Part shown: positions 16,776-26,458 of the stretch, one piece after another
Layout: every line of letters begins with the position of its first letter
Position numbering within the stretch: position 1 is the first letter of the stretch
DNA from: Streptomyces albus subsp. albus
Lineage (GTDB): Bacteria > Actinomycetota > Actinomycetes > Streptomycetales > Streptomycetaceae
Assembly: GCF_000725885.1 (NCBI RefSeq)
Contig: NZ_JODR01000025.1
Coordinates: 62,001-126,000 of the forward strand
Length of the DNA: 64,000 bases
Reading direction: 5' to 3'
Notes under the pieces: generated by a model
The model's input: the letters and a program-made list of their open reading frames with translations, nothing else
What the model was told of the DNA's origin: nothing
Database searches by the model: none
Translations under genes and position numbers: made by a program

Positions 16776-18443
16776 CTACGACTGGGTAACGCCCTCCGAC
16801 AAGGGGCGGCCACCGCCCGCGTCCGCCTCCCCGGCGCCCCGCTCCCCCTCGTCCCCGGGCTCCGGCTGCGCACCGTCCATCCGGCGCGGCAGCCGCAGCG
16901 CGGCCAGCGCACCCGCCAGCAGGAGCACCGCGCTCACCAGCAGTGTGACGTGCAGCCCCGTCACGAAGGAGGAACGCGCCGCCGCCCGCAGCGCCTCGCC
17001 CGCGCCGCCGCCGAGATGGCCGGCGACCTCGTACGCCTCGCCCAGCGAGTGGCTGGCGTCCGCGCCCGCGCTCGCCGGGATGCCCGAGCGGCCGGCGGCG
17101 TCCCGCACGCCGGGCCCGTACGCGGCGTTCATGACGCTGCCGAGCAGGGCGATGCCGATGCCGGCGCCGAGCTGGTAGGCGGTCTCGCCGACGGCCGCCG
17201 CGCCACCGGACTGCTCGGGCGGCGCCTCGCTGAGCATCGACTCGTAGCAGCCGAACAGGGTCGTCTCCAGCCCGAAGCCCAGCAGCACGAAGCCGCCGAC
17301 CAGCAGGCCGGGCCGGTCGTGCTGCCCCACCCCGGTCAGGCAGAGCACGGCGACGGCGGTGGCCACGAAGCCGAGCGCGACCATCAGGCGCGGCCCCAGC
17401 AGCGACAGCAGCCGGGAGCCGAGCAGTCCGGCCGCGATGGCGGCGACCGACAGCGGCAGCAGCCGCAGCCCGGTCTGGAGCGGGGAGAGCCCCAGTACGA
17501 GCTGGAGGTACTGGGCTGCGATCAGGGCGAGGCCGACCAGCGCCAGCACCGTCAGCACGATGCAGCCCACGGAGGTGCCGAAGGCGGCCCGGGTGAGGCT
17601 GCCGAAGTCGATGAGGGGGTGCGGGCGGCGGCGCTGCCGGCGGACGAACAGGGCGATCAGTGCGGCACCGGCCGCCAGCGGCAGCCAGCACAGCGGGCTG
17701 AGCCCCTCACCGCCGCCGGCCTGCTTGACGCCGAAGATGACGCCGAACAGGCCGGCCGCCGCCATCAGGGCGCCCAGCACGTCCCAGGGGCCGTCGCTGC
17801 CGCTGACGGACTCGGGCAGCAGCCAGCGGCCCAGCGGGAGGCTGACGGCCATCAGCGGAAGGTTGATCAGGAAGACCGAACCCCACCAGTAGTGCTCCAG
17901 CAGCAGCCCGCCCACCAGGGGACCGACGGCGGCCCCCACCGCGGCCACCGCGCTCCACACGCCGACGGCCAGCGCCCGTTCGCGGCGGTCGGGGAAGACC
18001 TGGCGGAGGATCGAGAGGGTGGCCGGCATGATCATGGCGCCGCCGACGCCGAGCAGCGCGCGGGCGCCGATCAGGACGCTCGCGCTCTGGGAGTAGGCGG
18101 CCAGCGCGGAGGCGACGGCGAAGAGCGCGTACCCGCACAGCAGGACCCGTCTGGTGCCGACCTTGTCACCGAGCGTGCCGAAGAGGATGAGCAGGGAGGC
18201 ACACACCAGCGGGTAGGCGTCCACGATCCACAGCAGCTCGATGGAACCGGGCCGCAGGTCCTCCGAGACGGCGGGGACGGCCACGTGCAGCACGGTGGCG
18301 TCGATGGCGACCAGCAGCAGGCTGGCGCACAGGACGACGAGCACGACCCACCGGTTCGGACCCGCCTTCGTCCGCCGCCGGCCGGTTCCGGGTTCGGGGA
18401 CGTCCGCCGCCTGCCGTGATATGGCCGTGGTCGTCCCAGGCAT
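16776..18443 (-). CDS. DHA2-family MFS multidrug exporter
   Basis: Membrane protein of 555 residues with 14 predicted helices, as in the EmrB/QacA drug-proton antiporter family. Motif A-like GTLGDKVGTRRVLL follows TM2. A motif-C-like Gly/Pro stretch (SAVAAVGAAVGPLVGG) lies in TM5. The C-terminus is an acidic, disordered tail. The ATG at 18443 has a strong GGAGGTG, so the in-frame extension upstream is not used. It is divergent from the PIG-V-like gene. No dedicated regulator is adjacent, so the substrate is unknown. Confidence 0.9.
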   Translation of the reverse strand: MPGTTTAISRQAADVPEPGTGRRRTKAGPNRWVVLVVLCASLLLVAIDATVLHVAVPAVSEDLRPGSIELLWIVDAYPLVCASLLILFGTLGDKVGTRRVLLCGYALFAVASALAAYSQSASVLIGARALLGVGGAMIMPATLSILRQVFPDRRERALAVGVWSAVAAVGAAVGPLVGGLLLEHYWWGSVFLINLPLMAVSLPLGRWLLPESVSGSDGPWDVLGALMAAAGLFGVIFGVKQAGGGEGLSPLCWLPLAAGAALIALFVRRQRRRPHPLIDFGSLTRAAFGTSVGCIVLTVLALVGLALIAAQYLQLVLGLSPLQTGLRLLPLSVAAIAAGLLGSRLLSLLGPRLMVALGFVATAVAVLCLTGVGQHDRPGLLVGGFVLLGFGLETTLFGCYESMLSEAPPEQSGGAAAVGETAYQLGAGIGIALLGSVMNAAYGPGVRDAAGRSGIPASAGADASHSLGEAYEVAGHLGGGAGEALRAAARSSFVTGLHVTLLVSAVLLLAGALAALRLPRRMDGAQPEPGDEGERGAGEADAGGGRPLSEGVTQS

Positions 18444-18763
18444 GTACGCACCTCCTGTTGCTCTCGCACCCGCGGGCGAGCCTTGGGGTGGGGACGGCTG
18501 TCCGGGCGCGGTGGTCTGCCCGCGAGGCCCGTACGGCGTCGGCTCCGGCCCGGTGGAAGAGGGGCGAGTTCCGGTTAGCGTACGCGAGTCGTAGCGGGCG
18601 TCCACCTCTCCCCCATTCAACGAGTGGATGGCCGTGGGTGCATCTGCCCGGTACGCGCCCGGGTATGGCGGCGGATTTCCTGCGGTTTTCGCATGCCGCC
18701 TGGTCACGTACGGTTTGCGTCCCGCTGTCCGGACCGGCTCCGCGGTGGCCAATAATCGTCCGG
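18444..18763. other. Divergent region MFS exporter / PIG-V-like gene
   Basis: No gene is seen in these 320 bases. Just before the right-hand gene, TAATCG (18753-18758) ends 5 bases before the ATG. With no ribosome site visible, this suggests a leaderless transcript. No clear operator dyad was recognized. Confidence 0.35.
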
Positions 18764-19930
18764 ATGACTGACCTCGCCGACCCCGGCCACCCCTCGACAC
18801 GTGGGGGCGTCTCCCCGGACGTCCGCGCGAAGGCGTGGCGCCGGCCCGCCGCCGCCCTGCTGGCGTACGCGGGAGTCCGCGCGCTCGGCCTGGCCGTGCT
18901 CGCGCTGTGGAGCGCCGTCCGCGGGGCCGACGCCCACACCCTGCTGACGGCCCGCTGGGACTCGCTGTGGTACACGCGCATCGCCGAGGGCTGGTACGGC
19001 TACCAGGTGCGGCTCCCCGACGGCGGCGTCCACTCCGATCTGGCGTTCTTCCCGCTGCTGCCGGGGCTGGAGCGGGGCCTGGCCGAGGCCTCGCCGCTGT
19101 CCGCGGCCGATGCGGGGCTGCTGGTGAGCTGGATCGCCTCGCTGACCGCCGCCTGGGCGCTGTACCTGATCGGGGAGCGGCTGCACGGGCGGCGCGCCGG
19201 GATCTGCCTGGCGGTGCTGTGGGCGGCGCTGCCGGTCGGTGTGGTCCAGTCGATGGCCTACAGCGAGTCGCTGTTCACGGCGCTCGCCGCGTGGGCGCTG
19301 TGGTCGGTGCTGACCGGCCGCTGGGTGTGGGCGGGCACGCTGGCGGCACTGGCCGGGCTGACCCGGCCGGTGGGCGCCGCCGTGGTCGCCGCCGTGTGGA
19401 TCGCGGCGCTGCTCACGCTGCGGCGCGAGCGGCGCGGACCGGACCGGCGGATGGCCGCGGGACTGCTGCTGGCCCCGCTGGGCTGGTGCGGGTACTTCGT
19501 CTGGGTGGGAGTCAGGACCGGGAGCGTCACCGGATACCTGGACGTCCAGGGCCAGTGGGGCAACGGCTTCGACGGGGGGCGGGCGTTCGCCGTCTTCATC
19601 TGGCAGAACCTGACCGGCACGGTCGTCGGCGGCATCGGTCTGCTCGCCGGGGTCGCCCTGGTGATCTGGCTGTACGTGCTGGCGGTGAGGCAGCGGCAGC
19701 CGCCGGCGCTGCTGGTGTACGCGGGCATCGTGGTGACACTCGCCCTGTGCGCCAAGGGCTACTTCGGCTCCAAACCGCGGCTGCTGCTCCCCGCGTTTCC
19801 GCTGCTCGTCCCGCCCGCGGCCTGGCTGGCCCGGCGCCGCACGGCACACGCGGCCGTGCTGCTGGGCACGCTGGCGGCCGGTTCCGCTGTCTACGGCGCC
19901 TGGTGGCTGAACGGCTCGGGCCCGCCGTGA
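18764..19930 (+). CDS. PIG-V/GPI-mannosyltransferase-like membrane glycosyltransferase
   Basis: Polytopic protein of 388 residues with about 8-9 helices. The signature near residue 60 is TARWDSLWYTRIAEGWYGY, followed by SDLAFFPLLPGLERGL. The RWDS aspartate and FFPL motif are typical of the PIG-V-like actinobacterial family (GT-C fold, polyprenyl-phosphate-sugar donors). The function is probably transfer of mannose or another hexose at the outer membrane face. The chosen ATG has no ribosome site but fits a leaderless start; longer in-frame starts run through the MFS promoter. The PAP2 phosphatase next door could recycle polyprenyl phosphates, but that link is only positional. Confidence 0.82.
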   Translation: MTDLADPGHPSTRGGVSPDVRAKAWRRPAAALLAYAGVRALGLAVLALWSAVRGADAHTLLTARWDSLWYTRIAEGWYGYQVRLPDGGVHSDLAFFPLLPGLERGLAEASPLSAADAGLLVSWIASLTAAWALYLIGERLHGRRAGICLAVLWAALPVGVVQSMAYSESLFTALAAWALWSVLTGRWVWAGTLAALAGLTRPVGAAVVAAVWIAALLTLRRERRGPDRRMAAGLLLAPLGWCGYFVWVGVRTGSVTGYLDVQGQWGNGFDGGRAFAVFIWQNLTGTVVGGIGLLAGVALVIWLYVLAVRQRQPPALLVYAGIVVTLALCAKGYFGSKPRLLLPAFPLLVPPAAWLARRRTAHAAVLLGTLAAGSAVYGAWWLNGSGPP

Positions 19931-20201
19931 CGGCCATGGCCGGGCCCGCCGCCGTCGCCGAACCACGCCGGGCGGCACGGCGAAATCCGTGCGACGCAAC
20001 GGTGAATGACAGGAATGGCGGAATGACGGCGAATACAGCGGACCGCCTGTGACGAAAGTCGCTCCGCGGGTTGGACGGTGCAATCAATCGGCCCGGGAAT
20101 CGACCGAGATAAACAGAACCTAAGCCCGGGGCGCGCCCTTTTGCACATCACATCGGCATCACGAAGAGCCCGCCCTCGCCGAACGCGCTCTTCACGCGCG
20201 G

Positions 20202-20214
20202 TAATCTCGATTAG
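20202..20214 (+). promoter_or_regulatory. Candidate leaderless -10 element of the PAP2 gene
   Basis: TAATCT (20202-20207) stands 7 bases before the GTG at 20215. There is no Shine-Dalgarno sequence before that GTG or before the next in-frame ATG at 20284. This spacing is typical of leaderless actinobacterial transcripts. No good -35 was found. Confidence 0.35.
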
Positions 20215-21108
20215 GTGCGTACCGACCGAATCTTCTCCCGGCTGGAGCAGGAGCCGCACCGTCCGTGCGGCCCGTTCCCGCGGATGAGTCGCGTCCGGCT
20301 GGGTCTGTTCAGCGTCACGGTCGCCCTCTATCTGGCGATCGTGGTCGCCGTCCTGGGCACGACATGGCTCGTCCAGCTCGACTGGCAGGTCATGCTCTTC
20401 CGCCCGTACAAGCAGTGGCCGGCCGTGCACGGCTTCCTCGACGCCTTCGTGGTGCTCGGACAGCGCGGCCCCACAGCCGTGCTGGTGGCCGCCTGGCTGG
20501 GCTGGCGCTCCTGGCGGCAGCGCACACTGCGCCCACTGCTGGCACTGGGGTTCGCCCTGTTGACGCTCAACGCGTCGGTCGGCGCAGTCAAGATCGGCCT
20601 GGGCCGCCTGGGACCGCACTACGCGACCGAGATCGGCTCGGCCGAACTGTGGTCCGGCGGCGATATATTCCCCTCGGGCCACACCGCCAACGCGGTCGTG
20701 ACCTGGGGCATCCTCGCCTATCTGGCCACCACCCCCCGGGCCCGCAGATGGCTCTCGGTCATCGGTGCCGTCTTCGCGCTCGGTGTGGGCGCCACGACGG
20801 TCTACCTCGGTACGCACTGGGTGAGCGACGTCCTGCTGGGCTGGGCCGCCGGGCTGCTGATCCTGCTGGGGCTGCCCTGGGGGGAGCCCGCCATCGCCCG
20901 GGTGGAGGCCTTCCTCCTCGCGCTGCGTGACCGCTTCATGACGGCGGGCGCACCCGTCTCCTCCAGCTCGCCCTCCCCCGCCGGGCAGCCCGTCTCCACC
21001 CGCAAGTTGGTGGGCTCCCGGGTGCCGGCCCAGGAACCGGGCAACGGTGCCCGTACCGCGCTGCCGCGTACGGCGGACGAGGCGCACGCCCCCGCCTCCC
21101 GCTACTGA
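20215..21108 (+). CDS. PAP2-family membrane phosphatase
   Basis: Integral membrane phosphatase of 297 residues with about 6 helices. The acid-phosphatase signature is complete in its C2 and C3 parts: PSGH with H156 (FPSGHTANAVVTWG), and GTHWVSDVLLGWAAG with H201. C1 is represented by K in KIGLGRLGP. Family members dephosphorylate lipid phosphates such as undecaprenyl pyrophosphate or phosphatidate at the outer face. The tail after residue 240 is Ser/Pro-rich. The GTG at 20215 is preferred for its leaderless promoter; ATG 20284 would shorten the protein by 23 residues and still leave all helices. Confidence 0.88.
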   Translation: MRTDRIFSRLEQEPHRPCGPFPRMSRVRLGLFSVTVALYLAIVVAVLGTTWLVQLDWQVMLFRPYKQWPAVHGFLDAFVVLGQRGPTAVLVAAWLGWRSWRQRTLRPLLALGFALLTLNASVGAVKIGLGRLGPHYATEIGSAELWSGGDIFPSGHTANAVVTWGILAYLATTPRARRWLSVIGAVFALGVGATTVYLGTHWVSDVLLGWAAGLLILLGLPWGEPAIARVEAFLLALRDRFMTAGAPVSSSSPSPAGQPVSTRKLVGSRVPAQEPGNGARTALPRTADEAHAPASRY

Positions 21109-21202
21109 CCCGGCCCTTCTCCCTCGCCCTCCCCGGGCGTCCGGCACAACGGTGGCACGTCCGGTCCGCCGTCACCCCGCACGCGGGGCGTACGCCCCCG
21201 TA

Positions 21203-21235
21203 CCGTGCGCGTACGCGTAACTCCCCCGCGCACGG
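21203..21235 (-). terminator. Hairpin directly after the I78-like gene
   Basis: Perfect 9-bp arms CCGTGCGCG and CGCGCACGG enclose a 15-base loop. The hairpin begins one base beyond the stop of the minus-strand gene and is 95 bases past the PAP2 stop, so it may serve both. Confidence 0.5.
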
Positions 21236-21236
21236 G

Positions 21237-21452
21237 TCAGCCCGGCCAGCAGCGCACCACCTGACCGTCCCGCACCGCCTGGTTGAGCCGCCCCACGACG
21301 TACTCCATGGTGATGATCGCGTCCGGCTCCAGTTGACGGACGGTGGTCCAGCCGCGCTCCCGGGCACGCCGTTCGGCCTCCTGCGCGGCCAGCCCCACAT
21401 AGGACTCCGGGTCGTCGTCGGGCAGTTGCTGCTTCGCGGATTCGGGTGCCAT
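21237..21452 (-). CDS. I78-type peptidase inhibitor-like small protein
   Basis: Small protein of 71 residues. The C-terminal half reads GWTTVRQLEPDAIITMEYV, then GRLN and ending GQVVRCWPG. This matches the layout of the I78 (Aspergillus elastase inhibitor-like) family: a W/R segment, a P-D-A-x-x-T turn, RLN, and a C-terminal glycine/cysteine end. It has no signal peptide, so it would be cytosolic, unlike the secreted inhibitors. The ATG at 21452 is chosen because upstream sequence is not protein-like. Function as an inhibitor is a family-level inference; the family also contains many uncharacterized bacterial proteins. Confidence 0.7.
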   Translation of the reverse strand: MAPESAKQQLPDDDPESYVGLAAQEAERRARERGWTTVRQLEPDAIITMEYVVGRLNQAVRDGQVVRCWPG

Positions 21453-21746
21453 GCGGCCACCGTATGCGCACGGTGCGGGCAGCCGGAAGTAGCGCCTCCA
21501 CCGCGGGGTCGTCACGCTTGTGTCACAACGCTCGGTACACGGAGCCCCGTTGCCGGTGTCACCCGTACGTGCCCTCCCGGCACCGTGAATTCGACGGATT
21601 CCGTATTCCGTACGGGCCACCGGAATGCCCGGCCGAAAAGGAAGCGGCATGAATTCACGAACAGTAAGGGAAGGCGACCCGCGGACTGTCGGAAGAGGTG
21701 ACCGAAGGGTCATCGCACACACTCCGAAGGGCCCTCGCGTGCGCTC

Positions 21747-22721
21747 TCACAGGGCGGGGTTCGGCCCCAGCGCGCGGTCCAGCCGGTCGCGCAGGCCAGC
21801 GACATGGTCGCGCAGCGCGGCGGGTTCCCGCACCTCGAAGTCGTGCCCCAGCATCAGCACGTGGACGAGCACCGCCTGGAGGGAGTGACCGCCGGTGCGC
21901 AGCAGACAGCTGTGCCCGTCCACCGGCTCCAGGGTGCCAGCCGACATCGAGATGCTCTCCGCCGCCCGCTCCATGGGAACGCGCAGCAGCACGGTGACCT
22001 GCTCGGGGTAGACCCGGGTGGACACGCCCTGGGACACCCACGCCGCCAGGTCCTCGGCGGGGGGCGTGCGCGGTGTGAACCGCGGCCCGTGCGGCGGCGT
22101 GAGGACGATCCGGTCGACGCGGAAGGTGCGCCAGTCGTCCCGTCCCAGATCCCAGCCGACCAGGTACCAGCGGTGGTGTGTGGTCACCAGCCGGTGCGGT
22201 TCGACGGTGCGCCCCGAGGAGCTTCCCTGGTGCGTCTCGTACCGGAAGCGGAGCTGTTGGTTATCACGGCAGGCGTGCGCCAGTTCGGTCAGTACCTCCG
22301 GGCCGACGGCGGTCTCCCGGCGCGGCCCGACCATGGGCACGGTGGCCTCGGTCAGCGCGCCCACACGGTGCCGCAGCCGGTGCGGAAGCACCTGTTCGAG
22401 TTTGGCCAGGGCGCGGGCCGAGGAGTCGCCGATGCCCGCTATGGCACCGCCGGCCGCACCGCGCAGCCCCACCGCCACGGCGACGGCCTCCTCGTCGTCC
22501 AGCAGCAGCGGCGGCAGCCGGGCGCCGGCCCCCAGCTGGTAGCCGCCCGCCGTGCCGCTGGTGGAGTGGACGGGGTAGCCCAGCTCGCGGAGCCGTTCCA
22601 TGTCACGGCGCACGGTGCGCGGGCTGACGCCGAGCCGCTCGGCGAGGTCGCGCCCGGACCAGTCGCGGTGTGTCTGCAGCAGTGAGAGCAGCCGTAGCAG
22701 GCGTGCCGAGGTCTCCAGCAT
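21747..22721 (-). CDS. WYL-domain transcriptional regulator with DeoR-type HTH
   Basis: Regulator of 324 residues. The N-terminal winged helix reads RLLRLLSLLQTHRDWSGRDLAERLGVSPRTVRRDMERLRELG (residues 7-48). It is followed by TAGGYQLGAG and a WYL domain near residues 140-200 (RWYLVGWDLGRDDWRTFRVDRI). A WCX-type C-terminal domain completes the fold. Family members (PafBC, DriD, Brxr types) bind nucleic-acid or other ligands via WYL and act as repressors or activators. It follows the GT4/unknown pair on the same strand after an 84-base gap, so co-transcription is possible but not certain. Confidence 0.9.
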   Translation of the reverse strand: MLETSARLLRLLSLLQTHRDWSGRDLAERLGVSPRTVRRDMERLRELGYPVHSTSGTAGGYQLGAGARLPPLLLDDEEAVAVAVGLRGAAGGAIAGIGDSSARALAKLEQVLPHRLRHRVGALTEATVPMVGPRRETAVGPEVLTELAHACRDNQQLRFRYETHQGSSSGRTVEPHRLVTTHHRWYLVGWDLGRDDWRTFRVDRIVLTPPHGPRFTPRTPPAEDLAAWVSQGVSTRVYPEQVTVLLRVPMERAAESISMSAGTLEPVDGHSCLLRTGGHSLQAVLVHVLMLGHDFEVREPAALRDHVAGLRDRLDRALGPNPAL

Positions 22722-22805
22722 GCGCAGAGTCTGGCACCGCTCGCGGTCAGGGGCTGTCCGCGGACGGCGGGGGACACGGCGCCCGGTGCGGACCGGGCGC
22801 CGCCG

Positions 22806-23765
22806 TCACGGGGTGACGCGGTCGACCCGTACGGCCAGGTCGTTGTTGAGGGTGTAGTACGGCTTCGCCACGAGCCCGGTCTCCTCCTCCGTCGCGGCCT
22901 CGGGCGGTGCCACCGGGTGCGCGGGGTAGGTGAAGATCCGTTTCTTGTCCGGTACGTCGTCCAGGATGCGGGCGACGCGTACCCCCTCCGCGTCGGCGGC
23001 GGGACGCAGCCACAGGTCCCACAGCCGGTGCCCGGCCAGCGGACCGTACGGCAGCGTGGCGGTGAACTCCCGCTGGTCGGCGCCCTGGCCGGTCACCGGC
23101 GTCTGGACGGGCTTGTGCTCGCCGCGCCGCGGCCGGGCCTCCAGCACGGCACTCGCCGCCAGTTCGGCGCCGTAGAGCCGTCCGGTCAGCCGCAGTCCGC
23201 CGTCGTGGACGTGGAGGGAGTCCGCCTCGGCGTGCGGCCAGCGCATCCAGGAGCGGACGCTCAGGTTGCCGTTCTTGGTGGCGTAGGGGATGCGCACGCC
23301 CAGCCAGGTGCGGCTCTCCTGCGGCACACGGTCGACCAGGGAGCGCAGGTCGTTGACGCCGGGCGCCAGTCTTCGCGGCTGCGCCCCGGGCAGGACGAGG
23401 AAGACGTTCCAGCGCCCCTCGCTCAGCGGCACGGTGCTGGGCAGGGCCGCGCGCAGCGTGCCGGGGGCGGCGCCCTGCACGGGGGACAGCGGGAGCCTCA
23501 CCTCCTCGGTCTCGCCGGAGGGGCTGGGACGGCGGCGCAGCAGCAGCCCGGCGTCCTCGCCGTGCGCGTCCGCGGCCGGCACGGTCACGTCGAAGGTCAG
23601 GCCCCCGGCGCTGTCGGCGGTGCAGTCGGCGACCGGGCCGGAGCGGGGCGTCGCCGTCCGCCCGGAGGGCGGGTGGTGCGGCTCCCCCGCGGCGGTGGGG
23701 AGCGGCGCGGGCGCGTCGTGCTGCCCGGCGCCCGGTTCGGTGCGGGTGGTGGTGCTGCCGCTCAT
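22806..23765 (-). CDS. Unrecognized protein, translationally coupled to a GT4 transferase
   Basis: Protein of 319 residues with no signal peptide or membrane helix. The first 45 residues are disordered (Pro/Gly/His-rich). The remainder alternates hydrophobic and charged residues in a way that suggests several beta-sandwich repeats: GRWNVFLVLPG, RTWLGVRIPYATKNGNLSVRSW, GHRLWDLWLRP, then AKPYYTLNNDLAVRVDR. Comparable beta domains accompany wall-polymer (teichoic-acid-like) glycosyl/glycerophosphotransferases in actinobacteria, so an accessory or substrate-binding role for the GT4 partner is plausible. Its ATG overlaps the GT4 stop (ATGA), showing obligatory coupling. I do not recognise a named family. 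Confidence 0.75.
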   Translation of the reverse strand: MSGSTTTRTEPGAGQHDAPAPLPTAAGEPHHPPSGRTATPRSGPVADCTADSAGGLTFDVTVPAADAHGEDAGLLLRRRPSPSGETEEVRLPLSPVQGAAPGTLRAALPSTVPLSEGRWNVFLVLPGAQPRRLAPGVNDLRSLVDRVPQESRTWLGVRIPYATKNGNLSVRSWMRWPHAEADSLHVHDGGLRLTGRLYGAELAASAVLEARPRRGEHKPVQTPVTGQGADQREFTATLPYGPLAGHRLWDLWLRPAADAEGVRVARILDDVPDKKRIFTYPAHPVAPPEAATEEETGLVAKPYYTLNNDLAVRVDRVTP

Positions 23766-25015
23766 GCTGTGCGTCCTCCTTGGAACGCCCCCGGCCCCGT
23801 GCCGGTGAGCGCGTCCTTGACTGCGTAGGCCCCGCTCAGCAGCGAGGCGCGGGTGCGGTGCAGCCCGCGGCTGCCTTTGCTGACGAGCTCACGCATCATC
23901 GACTCGTACCTGGCCCCTATCCGGGCCGGGTCGAAGCGTGCGGAGTCGGCGAGTGCCGCCCGGCCCATGCGGCGGCGCATGCCGTCGTCGTTGATGAGGC
24001 CGAGCAGGGCCGCGGCGACGGCGTCCTCGTCGCCGCTGGGGACGAGCTGCCCGTCCACGCCCGGGCGGATGATCTCGCCCGGGCCGTGCGGACAGTCGGT
24101 GGCCACGACGGGAAGGCCGCAGCGCATGGCTTCCACGATGGTCATGCCGAACGACTCCAGGCTGGAGGTGACGGCCGCTATGGACCCTTTGGCCCACTCC
24201 GGTTCGATGGGGTGGATGGGTCCCATGAGGAAGACGTTGTTGTAGAGGCCCAGCTCGTCGATGAGGGAGCGCAGCGCACCCCGCTCCCGGCCGCCTCCGT
24301 AGATGCGCAGCCGCCAGTCGGGCCGCTCGGCCACCACTTTGGCGAAGGCCCGTATCAGCAGGTCGTAGCGTTTGGCGGGGGCGAGCCGGCCGGCGGCGAC
24401 GACCCATTTGCTGGTGCAGTCGGCAGGGGTGACGCAGGGTTCCGGCACGCTGTTGGGCACGGCCTCGACCCGGACACCGGGGAGACGGAGCCTGCGGCGG
24501 TAGTCGGCGGCGTCGGCCTCGGTGACGGTGGTCAGTGCGTCGAGCCGGGGGTAGACGCTGCGCAGTACCAGTTTCAGGCGGCGGGAATGGGTCGCGAGGG
24601 TGAGGTGCTCCTGGCCCAGCCGCACGGGGCCGCGGCGGGTCTGGCGGGCGATGTGTGCGTTGAGGCCGGGCCGGGTGCCGATGACGACGTCGGCTTCGGT
24701 GCCGGCCAGGTGTTCCCCGATGAGGCGGTCGGTCAGGGCGCTGTACATCGGGTACTTGCCGTCGGCCTCGGGGAAGATCCGGGCCGGGAGCGCGTGTTCG
24801 GGGCCGAGCCGGGCCGGGTCCCGTCCCCCGCGGACGTCCACCAGGGGGCGGAGCGCCACGCCGGGCCCCGGGTCGAAGACGGGGCGGTCGCGGGTCCGGA
24901 AGACCGAGACGACTTCGACATCGTGCTGCTCGGCCAGACAGCGGGCCAGATTGTAGGTGGTACGGACGGTTCCCCCGATGGCGTACCCGTTGTGAAGCAG
25001 AAATGAAATGTGCAT
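23762..25015 (-). CDS. GT4-family glycosyltransferase, TagE-like
   Basis: GT-B-fold transferase of 417 residues. The N-terminal domain starts MHISFLLHNGYAIGGTVRTTYNLA. The C-terminal donor domain has VAAGRLAPAKRYDLLIRAFA (about residues 225-245), YGGGRERGALRSLI, and the E-x7-E motif in SSLESFGMTIVEAMRCGLPVVATDCP. It is similar in outline to poly(glycerol phosphate) glucosyltransferases. The ATG at 25015 is preferred; a GTG 54 bases upstream has no ribosome site. It overlaps the following unknown gene by 4 bases. Likely role: glycosylation of a wall polymer or surface polysaccharide at the inner membrane face. Confidence 0.86.
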   Translation of the reverse strand: MHISFLLHNGYAIGGTVRTTYNLARCLAEQHDVEVVSVFRTRDRPVFDPGPGVALRPLVDVRGGRDPARLGPEHALPARIFPEADGKYPMYSALTDRLIGEHLAGTEADVVIGTRPGLNAHIARQTRRGPVRLGQEHLTLATHSRRLKLVLRSVYPRLDALTTVTEADAADYRRRLRLPGVRVEAVPNSVPEPCVTPADCTSKWVVAAGRLAPAKRYDLLIRAFAKVVAERPDWRLRIYGGGRERGALRSLIDELGLYNNVFLMGPIHPIEPEWAKGSIAAVTSSLESFGMTIVEAMRCGLPVVATDCPHGPGEIIRPGVDGQLVPSGDEDAVAAALLGLINDDGMRRRMGRAALADSARFDPARIGARYESMMRELVSKGSRGLHRTRASLLSGAYAVKDALTGTGPGAFQGGRTA

Positions 25016-25357
25016 TTCACCCGAGTCCCAGGCAACTTCGCGGTCAGTCCCCCTCTGTCCGCCTGTCACCGAGGTAGACCGTTAAGTACCGACGAAGGTT
25101 GGGCGCACTGAGCAAATTGTTTCAAAAGAGTTCTGAATGGTTTCACTCCTGTGACGTTCCACACGGAACCTCCCAGCCCTTCCTCATGCCCCTCCCCCGC
25201 GCACCCGCCCTGGAACCCTCCACCCCCGGCCGCCCGTCACCGCCGCACAGGCCCGGCCGCCCGTTCCCGCCGCACACACGGCGGCGGCCCCGCCCGGCAC
25301 CAAGGCCGGACGGGGCCGCACTTCCTGTGGGATGGGCTTCCCTGTGAGGAGCGGTTC
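25016..25357. other. Region between Rpf-LysM and GT4 genes
   Basis: No gene is seen in these 342 bases. The left part holds the terminator of the Rpf-LysM gene. Positions 25105-25160 are unusually AT-rich for this window and should contain the GT4 promoter on the minus strand, but no convincing consensus pair was found. Confidence 0.4.
25284..25319 (-). terminator. Terminator of the Rpf-LysM gene
   Basis: The arms GCGGCCCCG-C-CCGGC and GCCGG-A-CGGGGCCGC pair at 14 of 15 positions around the loop ACCAAG. It starts 38 bases after the stop codon at 25358 on the minus strand. Confidence 0.8.
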
Positions 25358-26458
<1,101 letters not shown>

